Positions 1-13,300 of a stretch of DNA of 64,000 nt are shown here, piece by piece. This stretch comes from Leptasterias polaris (lineage: Eukaryota; Echinodermata; Asteroidea; Forcipulatida; Asteriidae). A program made the translations under genes and the position numbers. The stretch lies in NCBI GenBank assembly GCA_037783415.1, contig JAZGTN010000296.1, positions 434,001 to 498,000 of the forward strand, in the 5' to 3' direction. Position 1 is the first letter of the stretch. The number at the start of each line of letters is the position of its first letter. The notes under the pieces were generated by a model, which had not been told where the DNA came from, did not search any database, and worked only from the letters and a program-made list of their open reading frames with translations.

Positions 1-240
1 GCAAACTCGTGAAAACGACAGATATTACTATTTTGTCATCCACGGTAAGTGATTTATGTTAAATAACTGTTTGAGGTTCTTTTCCTTCAATATACGGGCA
101 AGACGTTAAAATGTTGTTTAATAGAAACAATTTTGTCATGTACGTAAGATCAACCAATGATGTGCTTCTTTTTTATTTCGCAGGGCTTCGTGAAACTTGG
201 CACGGACATTTTGTACATCCCATCTGAGGTGGTTGCTTAG
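1..240 (+). CDS. C-terminal end of an unrecognised gene (last two exons)
   Basis: Two coding pieces join in frame. The first ends at 44 with a strong donor (CCACG then GTAAGT). The second starts at 184 after a T-rich acceptor (TTTTTATTTCGCAG) and stops with TAG at 238-240. The joined frame reads K-L-V-K-T-T-D-I-T-I-L-S-S-T, then G-F-V-K-L-G-T-D-I-L-Y-I-P-S-E-V-V-A and stop, so only about 32 residues are visible. The intron (45-183) is short. I do not recognise the family; the visible tail has no catalytic motif, membrane segment or cysteine pattern. The gene body lies left of the window. The splice sites and clean frame make a real gene likely, but identity is unknown. Confidence 0.55.
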
Positions 241-646
241 CCATGTATCGATGGAGACGTGTGGTGTGGGAACCTGAAGGGCCTTCTATTGAGTTAACTG
301 GTTAATTAGAATATTATGCAGATGAGCATTGTATATAATTATAGCCTAAAATGCGGCTATACTTATTCACGATTCTTGTTGCACTCTATAGACAATGCGC
401 ATTAACCCTAAACATTACGTAACTCTAGTGAACAATCTATATATAGTCGCTGTTCCTTTTTAAAAAGATATAACTGCGTGTGATTTGTTTTTTATTATAT
501 TGTGTAATATCAAAAAGTATTTGTTTTTGAATATTAATCCATAGAGTTATCAGCCATGCGAGGGTAGATACTTGTTAATATTTTAATAAGTTTTATAAAA
601 CACAGACAATCTACCTTTATATGTAAATAGAATCAAAACAACTTAC

Positions 647-725
647 CGAGAACGTTCCCCTAGGGAGACAAATTCTTCCATAAACTGTGCGGTCATCGTC
701 TATCACCAGCACTGAGGCCAAGTAA
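647..725 (-). other. Possible internal coding exon of an unrecognised minus-strand gene
   Basis: Read on the minus strand, an acceptor (TATGTGACTGCAG) precedes an open 79-nt segment that ends at a perfect donor (TCTCG then GTAAGT). One frame is open through it and encodes Y-L-A-S-V-L-V-I-D-D-D-R-T-V-Y-G-R-I-C-L-P-R-G-T-F-S. If real, its downstream exons must lie left of 640, that is inside or beyond the 3' end of the plus-strand gene at 1-240, giving an antisense overlap. Alternatively the open frame starts further upstream, at a Met near 830, which would make this a first exon. No family recognised. Confidence 0.3.
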
Positions 726-2390
726 CTGCAGTCACATACAATCAGAATGAGGTAATTCAGTGGAAAGCTTGGGCAAGTCGGAGGCGATTCAAATACATCG
801 TTGTTGTCATGGTGTGTCATTTTACCCATTAAACAAATGATTTCTATTCGTTTAATTTTTGTATATACTTGGTTTGACTTGCTCTCAGTAATTCCGTGAT
901 CTTTAAACATCGTGTATTATGTGACTTTTAACCGTGGTACTGATTTGATTATCAAACGTTTATTAATGGAGGCAATTAACACGCAGTTGGCGTGCGTAAT
1001 TCTATTAGTGAAATGACGTCCATTTTCGGTACATAAATTTGTTTTGCATGAGATTTACATAAGGTGGATAATTATTCGTAAACGTTTCAAACCAACACTT
1101 GGATAGATCTAGAGTAAAACTTTGCATTAAATGATTAAATGACAGGATTGTTGAGTTTTCATCATACGATTGTTTAGTTTCCGTTTCAATCTTTTGGCTT
1201 ATCAAAGCGCTACGTTAAAATACACTGGAAATATATAGGCTAACTATTTTAACCAGGTATTTATGGACAAATTTGTATCTTTTAGTAACATCCATCTATA
1301 ACATTCTTTTATTTCATTTCTGATTAACATCACATTAACATCACATTAACATCACAGGCCAGATTGGATGTGATTTCTACAAAAAGTAATTAGCAATAAA
1401 TAGTCAAAAGGTAAGACAATTAAAAGTAGGATTAAAAAACATTCCAAAATACGCTGAAAATCAGTAATGGATGCATGAGGAATACAATCAATAAAATTAC
1501 ATTCTGTGATAGAGTGTTAAATTACGAACTTGCCAAAAATGTAATAAAACAATTTGATAGGTTTGAATACAGTATACACATTGATTAATTAACATTAGCT
1601 CGTGCCTTTCCCAATATAATATAATCATAATAAATCTGTACTAATAAGGACGACTGTTACCATTCCAATTCAAAATGGCCTTCTTTGTTTATTCATGAAA
1701 TTGGTTCACGAGTGTTAGTTGAAATTTCTATTGAGATTATAATTGTGAACAAGTTAGTTTCTTACTATTCGGGTCAAGTTTGGATAACAAAATATCACGT
1801 TATCATCAAAGCAGCTGTTTGAGGATCAATAGGCTAGGCTAAGGCCGCCAAAGGTTGCGGCCAAATGGGATTGTTTTAAGAACACGGGTAACAAATAGCG
1901 CCCTCAAAGGTGATCCAAATTGAAATACTAAGTATTTCTGTTCTTGGGAATTGTGTCATAACATGTCTGCCAATTGTTACGAAGCACTTTGGACAGAAAG
2001 TAAGGCGGTATCCGAATTGGCAACAACGGCTGCGACTGTTTGTTAAGGGTGTTGCCGTTTGTGGTAGGTTTGTGAAAATTTTCAAGAACATCAATAAAGA
2101 TTGGGAAAACAGATTGGGGTGGGAGCGCTTTTAATCAATCAGCAAGTTGCTAGGATTTCCATTCATTAAAGTAAAATTCAACAACCAGGTATTTACTTAT
2201 TTCCTAAATTTTATTAAAGGCAGGTACGAAAAAAATATATAATTGGTAATAAATAATCAAATGCATTTTTATTACAACTCTAATTTTTGTTTAAATTTCA
2301 GTTGTTTATATGAGATTGGGGAGGAGAGAAAGATCTGGAACAACATTCTAGAAAATTGCCTCATCGTAAACAATAGATAGTTCCCAGTAG
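726..2390. other. No recognisable gene
   Basis: AT-rich sequence with only short open frames. A short triplication of 'acatcacatta' lies near 1328-1352. A moderately GC-richer patch at 1835-2130 is open in both directions over about 200 bases but shows no domain, splice sites or family resemblance. Confidence 0.5.
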
Positions 2391-2392
2391 AC

Positions 2393-2571
2393 GCCATCTT
2401 TACGGGCAAATCGCATTTTGGCTTGCAGGCGCGTCAAGCGCTCAAATTATTAACGCAGCCGCGTCATTCACTAACCAATCATGCAATGAGTTTGGTGAAA
2501 TGTGCGCGTCCTGCACGCCGTTTTCACGCGTAACGCATGACTGTGTGTTCCAAATTGCCCGTAAAGATGGC
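2393..2571. mobile_element. Short inverted-repeat element (MITE-like)
   Basis: The 17-mer GCCATCTTTACGGGCAA at 2393-2409 recurs as its exact reverse complement at 2555-2571, bounding about 180 bp. The enclosed sequence is richer in CpG (several 'gcgcgtc' and 'acgcg' motifs) than the surroundings. A short nonautonomous element fits. An alternative is a promoter-like patch with paired YY1-type AAGATGGC motifs, since both arms carry that core. Confidence 0.45.
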
Positions 2572-3220
2572 CGACTTACGTCATATTGCAACCTATATCT
2601 ATAACTAAAGTTTTTTAAGAAACGTTGTAAAACGGGATCGTCTGGGATAAGTCTTTATGAGGGAAATTTTACTTTCATGGGAACTAAAATCAACTATACG
2701 TCTGTTTAACTGTGATCTTAACTGTGAACTCAAAACAGCGAGTTACTTCTGTGTTAATGTGATCTCAAATAAATCGTACTCTGAGTTTGAAAAGTTATTT
2801 CTTGACAGTTTTCACTTTTTCTCACCAACAGACAAACTGAAACTAAAAATAATGATGACTGTTTCTTAAAAGGAATTTAGTTTCCACTAAAGTCTTCACA
2901 ATAACGCCAAAAAACAATGTCATAAAACTTGTCAGGCTTAGGCCTATATCACACCCACAAAAAGATTACTAATAAGTAAATTTACAAGCTGAAAAATACC
3001 CACAATTTACCACAACATAAATGGTTTGTAGAATGTTTCCACGCTCAGTGGCAAAAGTTATTAAACTACAGAAACAAATAAATTTCCTTTATTCTTCAGT
3101 TATGGACATAAAACTATCACCATTATTATTCAATCATGATTAACTCACCTCCACACATAATCATTAAAATTATAACATAATTATTTCAGTCCTGTATGTT
3201 TTACTTTTTACAAAATGAAG
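2572..3220. other. No recognisable gene
   Basis: AT-rich DNA. A 70-codon open frame at 2657-2869 has no recognisable domain or splice context. Nothing else can be supported. Confidence 0.45.
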
Positions 3221-3655
3221 CACCGTGGCGTGTCGTGGCCGAGTGGATAAGAGCACCGGACCCAAGCTCTGGTGTTTCTGATCAGCAGAGTGTGGGTTCG
3301 AGTCCCAGTCGTGACACCTGTGTTCTTAAGCAAGACACTTAACCATTATTGCTTCGTCCTTCGGATGGGACGTAAAGCCGTTGGTCCCGTGTGTTGTGTA
3401 ATGCACGTAAAAGAACCCAGTGCACTTTATCGAAAAGAGAAGGGGTTCGCCCCGGTGTTCCTGGTTTGATTGGCTGCATATTGCGCCACAGCACCTTGTA
3501 AACCATTACATGGTGCTATGTAAAGGAATAGGTCTCATACTTCAAAACGTAGCTCCACATACCTTGCAGGAAAAAATACTGAGCGCTTTGATACGCCCCT
3601 AGGGGTGTGATAAAGCGCTATATAAGAACCGAGTATTATTATTATTATTATTATA
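3221..3655 (+). mobile_element. tRNA-derived SINE, near full length
   Basis: The head resembles a Ser/Leu-type tRNA: an A-box-like TGGCCGAGTGG at 3236-3246 and a B box GGTTCGAGTCC at 3294-3304 (pol III promoter). A tRNA-unrelated body follows, containing 'aagcaagacacttaacca', and the 3' end reads GCGCTATATAAGAACCGAGT followed by (TTA)n. The same 3' end closes the L2-type LINE fragment at 14640-15640, so the SINE was probably mobilised by that LINE. It lies outside the FAAH-like gene, downstream of its 3' end. Confidence 0.8.
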
Positions 3656-4190
3656 TTATTATTCATATTATCGTAGTAAATGACACTTTTGAACCTTTTA
3701 TTTCAATTTGACAATTAAAACTCTTACTTGGCAACCTTTAATTGAGAAATTAAAGCAAGTTACCCCCTTGCTGTTTGACAACTCTCTTATATTGATATCA
3801 TTCATTGAAGTCTTTGGTTATGACATATTAAAGCAATAATTACATCATAATTTGAATTCACTGGACAGTTATGAAGGAATCACTCTATAATTCAAGTAGT
3901 TTTTCGTCACTGATTTTAATCACCATTATTGTCATTAAGAATAAGCTACTTTGATATCTCCAAAAACAATGTCCAGATAGGACAAGGGAAGACTATTTAC
4001 CCGTCGTCATAACGACCCTCAAACCTTCCATCCCATTTACCGGTAAAACAAAACTGAAGATAAGAACAAATTCACTATGTTTTGTCTGACGCCCTACCTG
4101 TTTTTAAGCAGCATATACACCATAGATTGTCAAGTGCAATACTGGACATGCATATTTATTTTCAAATGAGTGATGATTTATAATTGCTTA

Positions 4191-4196
4191 TTTATT
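4191..4196 (-). terminator. Candidate polyadenylation signal of the FAAH-like gene
   Basis: The minus strand reads AATAAA here, about 150 nt past the stop codon at 4345. A second copy lies at 4155-4160. Only the hexamer supports this. Confidence 0.35.
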
Positions 4197-4344
4197 ATTA
4201 TTTTACTTGTTTATAACATTATGCTTTTACATTATGCTAATTAACATGCAAACTGCCAGAATTGACTTACCAGTAGATCGGATTGGTCTATTAACAATTA
4301 GCAGGTGTCAATCTACTAATACTCACAAGTACACCAGGCGTTGA

Positions 4345-7300
4345 CTACATCAGTTCATAGTAAACATCAGGTTTCCTCTTCTCCAGACATTTCTCAGCAA
4401 AGCGACCGACTCGTAAGATAGTGCTTTCTTTCCACCATGCACCCATGATCTGTAGAGAGATTGGCAAACCCTCTGTGCTGTAACCAACAGGTACTGTCAT
4501 TGCTGGTATTCCAGTTAGATTAGCTAAGAATACATGCCTGTAACAAAAAACACAAACCAATTGCATCAAGAACACACAAACTATGGAGTCTGCTACAGGG
4601 AAGAGTCTAAGACAAAATGCAGAATTGATACACCAGAAATGAGAAGATTCAATGTCAATCTTCACTACTGGTTATAAAGTTCTACTCTTACAATCCTAGA
4701 CAGAAGTTTTCAGTATGAATACTGTAAAATACAATAACATAGCATTTAAAAGAACCACCACTTCACTTATGAATACTTGATTGCCAGTATGATCAAATTT
4801 GATGATATTTTCACAGGTAAATTAATTTTAGTAAAAACAAGTAGTAACTGTTGATCATTGTGTAGCTACCTGATAATATCAGCTGTCATGGATATGTCAC
4901 TAAAACCATGCTTGAGATATCCAGGCTTGATCTTAGGAGCCAATATAGCATTACCTTCAAGAGAAAAACAAAATATTGATTAATTAACATCAATAGACCC
5001 CTTGCATAACGCGAAATGCTAATGGGATGATAAAGTCACGCGCACGTTTTTACGCACAAAGAACAGCTATCGTCCAATGATCTGCCTCCTTTTTGGCCTC
5101 TGTAAGAGCGTTTTTGAGAGTGTGACGTCATATGCAAGGGGTCTATTCATTTTGTTATATAAAGAGCTTTACACATTCAAGAAAATTATCTTTACATCAG
5201 AATGACATGATTAACTGCATGAACATTGACAGAGAAGGTTTCCTTAATTTCAGAAAGAACTTCAGATGAAAAAAAACACCTATAACAAATCTAGAATTTA
5301 CTCATGACTGGATCTTCTAAGAACCATTATTCAATTGATTCCTCAGTATACGGACCATGATAGAATTTGATGATGTCTGACTTACCAGGCAGCAAGATGA
5401 CATCAACATCTTTGAAGATGCTCTTAAGGAAAGTTATGCTGCGAGTCTTCTGCCTCTGAGCTTGGATGTAATCGGTAGTGGTTATCATTTCAATGGTAGA
5501 CATCAGACCCGAGTTCTCAAAATACTTTGGATAAAATAAAAAGAACAGAAATGTTATAACAATTTAGCTTGACTCCACTAGAGACTACTTACAGGAGGTT
5601 GGTGTGAAAGTAAATTCAAAATTCTATTGATAATTGGTTACTGAATATCCCTTTTTTTCTTTTGTATAAGAAAGAGAAGACTTTACATTCATAGAGTCCT
5701 TAAATCTATGTCAGTACATGTACCTTGGGGAGGGAGTGGGCACAGAGTTTCAACAAAGAATACAAAACTAGGAACTAAAAACAGCCCTTTCACATCTTAT
5801 CACTTCAGCTAATTTGCATTCCTCAAAGGTATTGAAATTTGATGTAAGATTTTAAAAATGAAAATCTGACTGATTGAAAATACCTGTTCATTGAATTGAT
5901 TACAGAAAGCTTCATGCAGGCTTGATCTCATCTCAGTTAAGATGGTGATGATATGAGCAACCCTTGCCTCCTCTAGCTCTGGAATCTGAATATCTACAAC
6001 TTCAGCTCCGTGAGACTTCAGCAAATTCACAGCTGATGGAGCAAAAAGAAAACTCTGTCAGGATTCTAGAGGGTGTTTTACACTTAGAGGATAAAGAGCA
6101 ATCATTGGCAGAGTAAATGTTTTGCATCATTAATTCAGTATTGCAAGGAATTAAACAAACCTTTGTCACAGGCTGCAACAATTTCTTGATCAGCATGCTG
6201 CCAAGTAAAAAAAACACACACAAAACAGGGGAAAAAGAATAATTTAAGAAGTGAGTGATTATGGTGAAGGAGCAGGCTTAAGGTTAAAGTTTAGCTATTG
6301 GATTAATAGGGTCAAGATTTATTGCAAATGGAGGCACGTCGTATCATGTAAGTAAATAATAATAATAATAATAATAACTAGTTCTTATATAGCGCATTTC
6401 ACAATAACGGTCTCAATGCGCTTTACATTAGTGCCCTGGTCATTGGGCCAATAACATTCCTTTAATCTTTCTCAGCTCCCTGGGGAGTATGCAGCCCGGG
6501 CTGCCGTGATGGCGCTCCGAAGGCTTTTTCAAACACAATATCAACCTCTACCCTTGCAGGTACCCATTTATACCCCTGGGTGAAGAGAAGCAATTATAGC
6601 AAAGTGTCTTGCTCAAGGACACAAGCGTCATGACCGGGACTCGAACCCACACCCCGATGACTAAACCACCAGAACTTGAATCTGATGCTCTTAACCACTC
6701 GGCCATGACACCCAAGTAAAGTGTGTAATACTTTGTCGTAATCGTGATGCTTGATAAGAAACTTACTTTATAGAACTGCTTATCAATTCCAAGCCTCACT
6801 CCATCCAAATCTTTGTTGTTGAATCCTACAAGTTCTACAGGTGGTTGATTGATGGAGATACTGTCTGAAGGGCAGGGACCAGCGATGCAAGCTTAGTTTT
6901 TAAAAAACCAATAAAAACAACTTTTCAAAATATGTACATTAATATCAAAGATAAGTTGACTTAAGTTTGTTACACTCGGTGATAGCTGATTCCTACAAAA
7001 CTACAGGTTTGGACACAATGCTGACTATTTATTCCTGAGACAATTTGAAGGCTTTAAGAGGTTTTGAGAAAATCTTGAGAAACCACATGCCTGTTATCAT
7101 TAAGAGATGTTTGCCCAGTGTTTCTGGTATTGTTGGCTGCAGTATGCGCTGCACCGCATCCTTTACAAGGTGCTATATAAACAGGTCTCATAACTTGTAC
7201 ATACAACGGACATGATAAAGTAATGTAAAAACTGTGTATTATTATCAAGGTTCAATCAGGGTATAAGCATCTCCCAAAGGGGATAGTTTCTAACTTACCA

Positions 7301-10300
7301 TATGTTATTGCAGCATCTCTAACACTGTTACACAGTGGCCCCAATGAGCACACAGAGAAACCATTGACTGGTGAGCCAAGACATGAAATACGAGCAAATG
7401 TTGGCTTCAATCCAACTGTGCCACAAAATGTTGCAGGTATTCGTACTGAGCCACCTCCATCAGTACCAAGAGCAACTGGACATAGACCTGTTATGGGTAG
7501 GGGAAACAAGAGGGTTCAAAGGACATAATATATGGGAGTAAAACGGCATGTTCCTTTCATGGCACTCTGCCAAAATGCTTGGGCCACCTGACAATAAACA
7601 TACCCTCCCCCATCACCTGCTCAATTTTGTTAACATTTTAGATTGATTATGCTCACAGATGGGGTAAGCACTAATGGGCAAAGCAGATGGGGTCGCTTAT
7701 GGGCAAAGTGAGATGGCACTTTTCCATGAAAGCAACAACCTACAAAAACGAAACAATACAACAGCTTTACAATAGAGGAATAAACAAAATAACACCTAGC
7801 AAACAGAAAAGTATTTTAATGTAGCGAACCTGCCCACTGGAATTGAAAAGATCATTGCAGTGTTTGATCTCACTTGCCTTAGAGCATATTTGGTTCACAT
7901 GTCACTACATACACCATACATGTATTTATGAATACATGAATAATTGTTTAGCTTTACAGGTTCGTTTATTAAGGTGCTCATGATTTCACAAAATAATTTT
8001 TTTTGATTAAGGTAAACCTTGACCAATTTTGATTTCAAATAAATGCAAAAAACCCAAACAAGGCTGAAAGTTTACCTGAAGCCACTGCTGCTGCAGATCC
8101 ACTTGAGCTTCCACCGGTGAAATGATTGACATTGTAAGGATTCCTTGGTGTACCATGGTACCTGTAGGGAAGTCCACATCATCATCTTATGAGTTACATC
8201 CTAATGTAGTTTGTCTCAAAAATATCATATCAGGGTTCTCCCAATGAACAAGCTAGCGTATTGGGTATATACATGTACTTGAGAATTGCAGGCCGGTATT
8301 TGCAAATTGCAGCTGATATGCAAAAACATATGTGTATATTATAATAGACAAGTTGTTGTTGTTGTTGTTTTTAGTGTTTGTTTGTTTTGTTGTTGTTTTT
8401 GTTTGGTTTTTTTTGGCTGGGGAGTTCGTTCGTTCGAAAAATATCAAGTTATACATCATCTAAATAGGAAGATCCTTATTTAGCCAACTAATGGTCTCAT
8501 CATCGAGCTCTCGAAGTCTAGAAGCACAGTGAGGGGATTTGTAGATAGGACAAGCATCGATGACGTGATCCATAGTTTGGATCTTTCCACAGGCACAGTT
8601 TGGCGATAGATGCAGCTCCAATTTTATGCAGGAAATGTTGTGTACGGCCAACTCAATTCTGATACGGTTCAGGTTGACCCAGGCTTTTCTTGAGAGGTCA
8701 CTGCCACTTGGTTTTGCACAGGGCTCTGGGATGAACTCCTTCAAGTTGGTAGTAGACGAATTCCACTGGTCTGACCAGCGTTTTGCTATCCAGGTGAGTA
8801 AGGTGGAGGGGGCTTCTCAAGCAGCAGCTCAGCAGCCTGTGTTGCAAAGTGTCTTCTAGGGAGACACTGTCCTTCAAAGGCAGAGGGGGAAGGAACATTA
8901 GGCAGTTATCTCCGTCACGCTTTTGGGCAAGCTTAGTGTACTGCACATCTCGTCTGAGCTGAGCTGGTGGTATACCAGACAGTACTGGCAGGTTGCTGAC
9001 AGGTGTTGCAGTGAGTGTTCCGCAGATTAGTCTCATTGCATCATTGAGGACAACATCAACCTTGTGTACATGGGTGCTGTGGCTCCACACAGGTGCGGCA
9101 TACTCGGCGGTAGAGACAAGAGCTAGGGTGGAGGTACGAAGGGTGGTGAAATCAGCTCCCCATCCGGTCCCAGCAAGCTTCTTTAGGAGAGACACTCTCG
9201 CTTGGGTCTTTTGAGCTGTGGCTGTGGCTTTGGCATGCTCGTGGAAGGTGAGGCTTCGATCAAGAGTGACACAGGTACTTGGGTGTGGGGTCGAAATTCA
9301 GCCTAGTCCCATTTAGTGAGATATTCAACTCTCAGTTGGCGCATCGGTTTGCCAGATGGAAGACGGAGGATATAGTCTTCGGCATGCTCATCTTGAGATG
9401 CCATCTGTTGAAAAACTCAGCTAGCATGCTCAGATCCTTCTCCAGTGATGTTTCGATTGCCTCGAAGGAGTGGTTATCAATCCCCAGTGCGGTGTCGTCT
9501 GCATAAGAATACTGCATTTATTCCCCCTTGGGCATATCAGAGACATAGATGTTGAAAAGTTCCGGAGCGAGGACAGAGCCTTGCGGCACACCATTGCGGA
9601 GTCTCCTCGTCCTACTGCATTGGCCAATTGATGTTTCAAGAACAAATGACCGGTCTTGTACAAGCAGCATGATAAATTTGACAATCCTTACATCTGGGAT
9701 GGTCTGCAGGGTCTTGAGGTATAGGCCACGTTGCCACACTGTAAATGCCGCAGTAAGGTCGACAAGAACTGTACCAAACTTCGGCTTCTTCTGGAAGGCC
9801 GTCTCTTGTCGTTTACAAAAGCCGGACCGCTTGGTCGGTGGTTGATTTACCTTTCCTGAAACCTGCCTGGGTAAATAGGTAGCTTCTCTTCGACAGTGTC
9901 GACGATTCTGGCAAGTAACAGCCTTTCAAATAGTTTGTAGATGTGAGATAGCAGACTGATTGGACGATAGCTCTTGGGTTGGTCTGCAGGCTTCTTGGGC
10001 TTCAGAATGGCAATAACTTTAGCGGTCTTCCATTTCGATGGAATAGTGAATGTTGTCATGCAGGTAAAGAGAAAGGCTTGTAGCCAGGAAGTAGCTTTGT
10101 GACTCAGGTTCTTGAGGAACTCTGTGTGGATGTTATCATTGCCTGGTGCTTTGCCGGACTTTATTGATTTCAGTGCAGTTTCAACCTCATCCAAGGTGAA
10201 GGCTTCAGACATGGAGGTTGACTCTGGAGTGGACTTGAGGAGTTTCTTTATCTCAGAATTCACTGAGCGTGAGTGAGTTTTGGCCTCAGTGGTTTTATCT

Positions 10301-13300
10301 TGCCACTTTCCATTGTTAACCACTTCACGTCGGATGACGGAAATTTCCGCACAATTCTGCTGAACGGAGATACGGTTGACGTCGACATCCGTCATGCAGC
10401 TTTTCGAAAATTGCTAACCGTGCTGCCTACGGACGTAAAAAGACGTCAAATTAGTGCATCCATTTCAGACGGATGACGTAAAAAGACGTACCGCAAAAAC
10501 ATTAGGGCTAGCCGGATGACGTTTATAAACGATAAAAAGGTCAGGACATTGCGACGGTTGACGTAAAATTACGATGTAGTGGTTTGGTTCTCAGTCCGGC
10601 TGACGTAAAAAGACGTCACAACATCGTTGTTTTTACACTTTGGAATTTTTCATTGTTCAAAGTTCCCATCCTGTTCGCATAATTATCTATGTGGAATCCC
10701 CTTACCTCATTCTCATATTCTTTGTTGTCATAAAATAAAGATGTAACATAATAAATAAAACTGCAGTCTCATGTTTCTTTGATTTGCATATAAATCCAGC
10801 CTACTCCTAACGCATCTTTGTTCATGCTGTCCGCCCCAAACAATGAGGATTATCAGCTTATCGGCAGGGGATAGCTTTTGCCTGTACACGGTCAACCCCC
10901 CAACACCTTTGTTCCATTTGTCTCCATTGAAACCCGTAACCCCTAACCCCTTGGTGCCAACTTAGCTGTAACAAAATAAAAAGGGTAAAGTAATAAACAC
11001 AAGTATGCTATCAATATTCAGCCATCCCGGTCATATCCATCAGTACCGGACGGGTTCAGTAATGCGATGCACGGGGGATAAAACTATGGTCTCATAATTT
11101 TTCTTTGACTTGCATATAAATCCAGCCTACTCCTAACGCATCTTTGTTCATGCTGTATGCCCAAAACAATGAGGATTATCAGCTTATCGTTTTCTGTCTT
11201 CATTGTCTCCTTGCTGGCCAACCATATACCTATAGAAATTTGTACCTGGGCTTGTGGACGTCTTTGCAATTTCAAATACCTAACCCGTGACCCCTTTCTT
11301 CTTTATTTGCTCCAGCATGCAAATGATTGTACACCTTTGTTCCATTTGTCACCATTGAAACCCGTAACCCCTAACCCTTAGTCCCCTTCTTAGCTGTAAC
11401 AAAATAAAAATGGGAAAAGTAATAAACACAAGTATGCTATCAATATTCAGCCATCCCGGTCATATCCATCGGTACCGGGACGGGTCCAGTGATGCGATGC
11501 ACGGGGGATACCTCACGGCCGACACGGTCAACACCTGTCACAGACTGCCGGGCCATTCCCTTCCATCTCCAAATGGGGCTAGCTTTTGCCTGTACACGGT
11601 CAACCCTTGTCCCCGTACCCCCGATTGCGCTCTCCCCTCTCTATTCTGGTGGGCCTGTCAACGCGTTACACATGGATACTTCATGCCTTGACCCGGTCAT
11701 CATTTCGGTGCTTTGATCAATAATTTGTCTAAGTATGTGGAATCCCCTTGCCTCATACTTGTATTCTTAGTTGCAATACAATCAAGATGTAAAATAATAA
11801 ATAAATAAAACTACGGTCTCATAATTTTTCTTTGACTTGCATATAAATCCAGCCTACTCCTAACGCATCTTTGTTCGGCTTATGTCTTCATTGTCTCCTT
11901 GCTGGCCGACTACATACCTATAGAAATTTGTACCTGGGCTGGTGGACGTCTTTGCAATTTCAATTACCTAACCCGTTTCCCGGGGATACTGCTTGCCAGC
12001 ACCACCACGTCTTCCCTTTCTTTGTTCCACATGTGTCTATTGACGACCCCAATCCCTGAACTACACATCGCTTCTGACGGTTGACGTCCGTTTTGCAATG
12101 GACATTTGTTCCACACTGCCGGTTGACGTAAATTTCAGTCCGCGAACGGCGAAATGAAAACGCCCGCCACGGGAGTTCTATCGAAGGAATTTTGAAAATT
12201 CCGACGCCAACATTCTTGGCATGGGTGTATTGATCTATTATCGAGGAAAAAACTTTAACCTTTCGCCGGGGAAAAAACCCTAATTTTTTTCCAAAAATAA
12301 TACCGCCCAGAGGCCCAGCATTTTTTTTATAATACCGACGTGAAGTGGTTAACTAGGACTGAAGCGATGGAGTTTGCAGTAACAGGACACTGTTTTGGGG
12401 CACTGTTTCGACCAGTGAGCTTGTTGATGGTAGTCCAGGCCTTGCGACTAGAGTGGGTAAAGTTGATCTCAGAGACTTCTTCTTCCCATCTAGCCTTCCT
12501 CTTTTCTCCTAGTAATATAAGCAGGTCGTTCCCTACAGCTTCTCTCTCTTCAATGGTCTCGGACTTAGTATAGGATTCATACAGACGGTCGCATTCTTCG
12601 TCCCAGCATGGAATATACGGGTGTCTTCTGCCCCTGGGGATGGAGATGCCGTCTGATGTAACATGGGGCAGAAAGCAGAATAGGAGTCATTCACATTGCT
12701 GGTGGAGGGGTCTGGCAGTCGAGATGTTGGCTTGTTTGTGAGTTCCTTAAACTTGGGCCAGTCAGCTTTTCTGAAATTCCATCTTTTCTTTGGTAGGTTG
12801 GAGAGTTGAAGCTTGATATCACTTGAGATGATGATCGGGCAGTGGCCAGACCTTGGGAACTTTGGAAGGACAGTTCTTGAGCAGGTGTGTCTGATGTTGG
12901 ATGAAACCAGTGACAGGTCAGGGCAAGTCCATGATTTGTGGCTCCCTGAGTAGAATGTGGGGTTGTCCTTGCTGTCATACAGTATCACTAGCTCCTGGGA
13001 TTCAAGCCATTCAAAAATGAGCTTCCCATTCTTGTTGGTGTTAGGTATCCCCAGGAAGTGTTGCGACTGTTGAAATCTCCCCAGACAAAGGAGTTCCGGG
13101 GCATCTTTGGGAAGAGCATGATTTCAACATCTACAGGTGGTGGCTTATAAACATTGCAAAAGTGGGTTCCCATAGCTTCAAAGGTGGTCCATTGTGGAGC
13201 TGAGTTCACAGGAGATCACCTAATAGTGGATGCTTTCATGCCTTGTTTGACGTAGGATGCAATCCCATGCTTCTTGTGTGGTATGAAGCAGGTCAGATCA

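Noticed and set aside
1876..2134. Gene on either strand in the GC-richer patch
   Set aside because: Open frames on both strands, about 70 codons, no splice sites or recognisable motif.
3236..3310. Functional tRNA gene
   Set aside because: The tRNA-like part is the head of a full SINE with a shared L2 tail and a second inverted copy at 6356.
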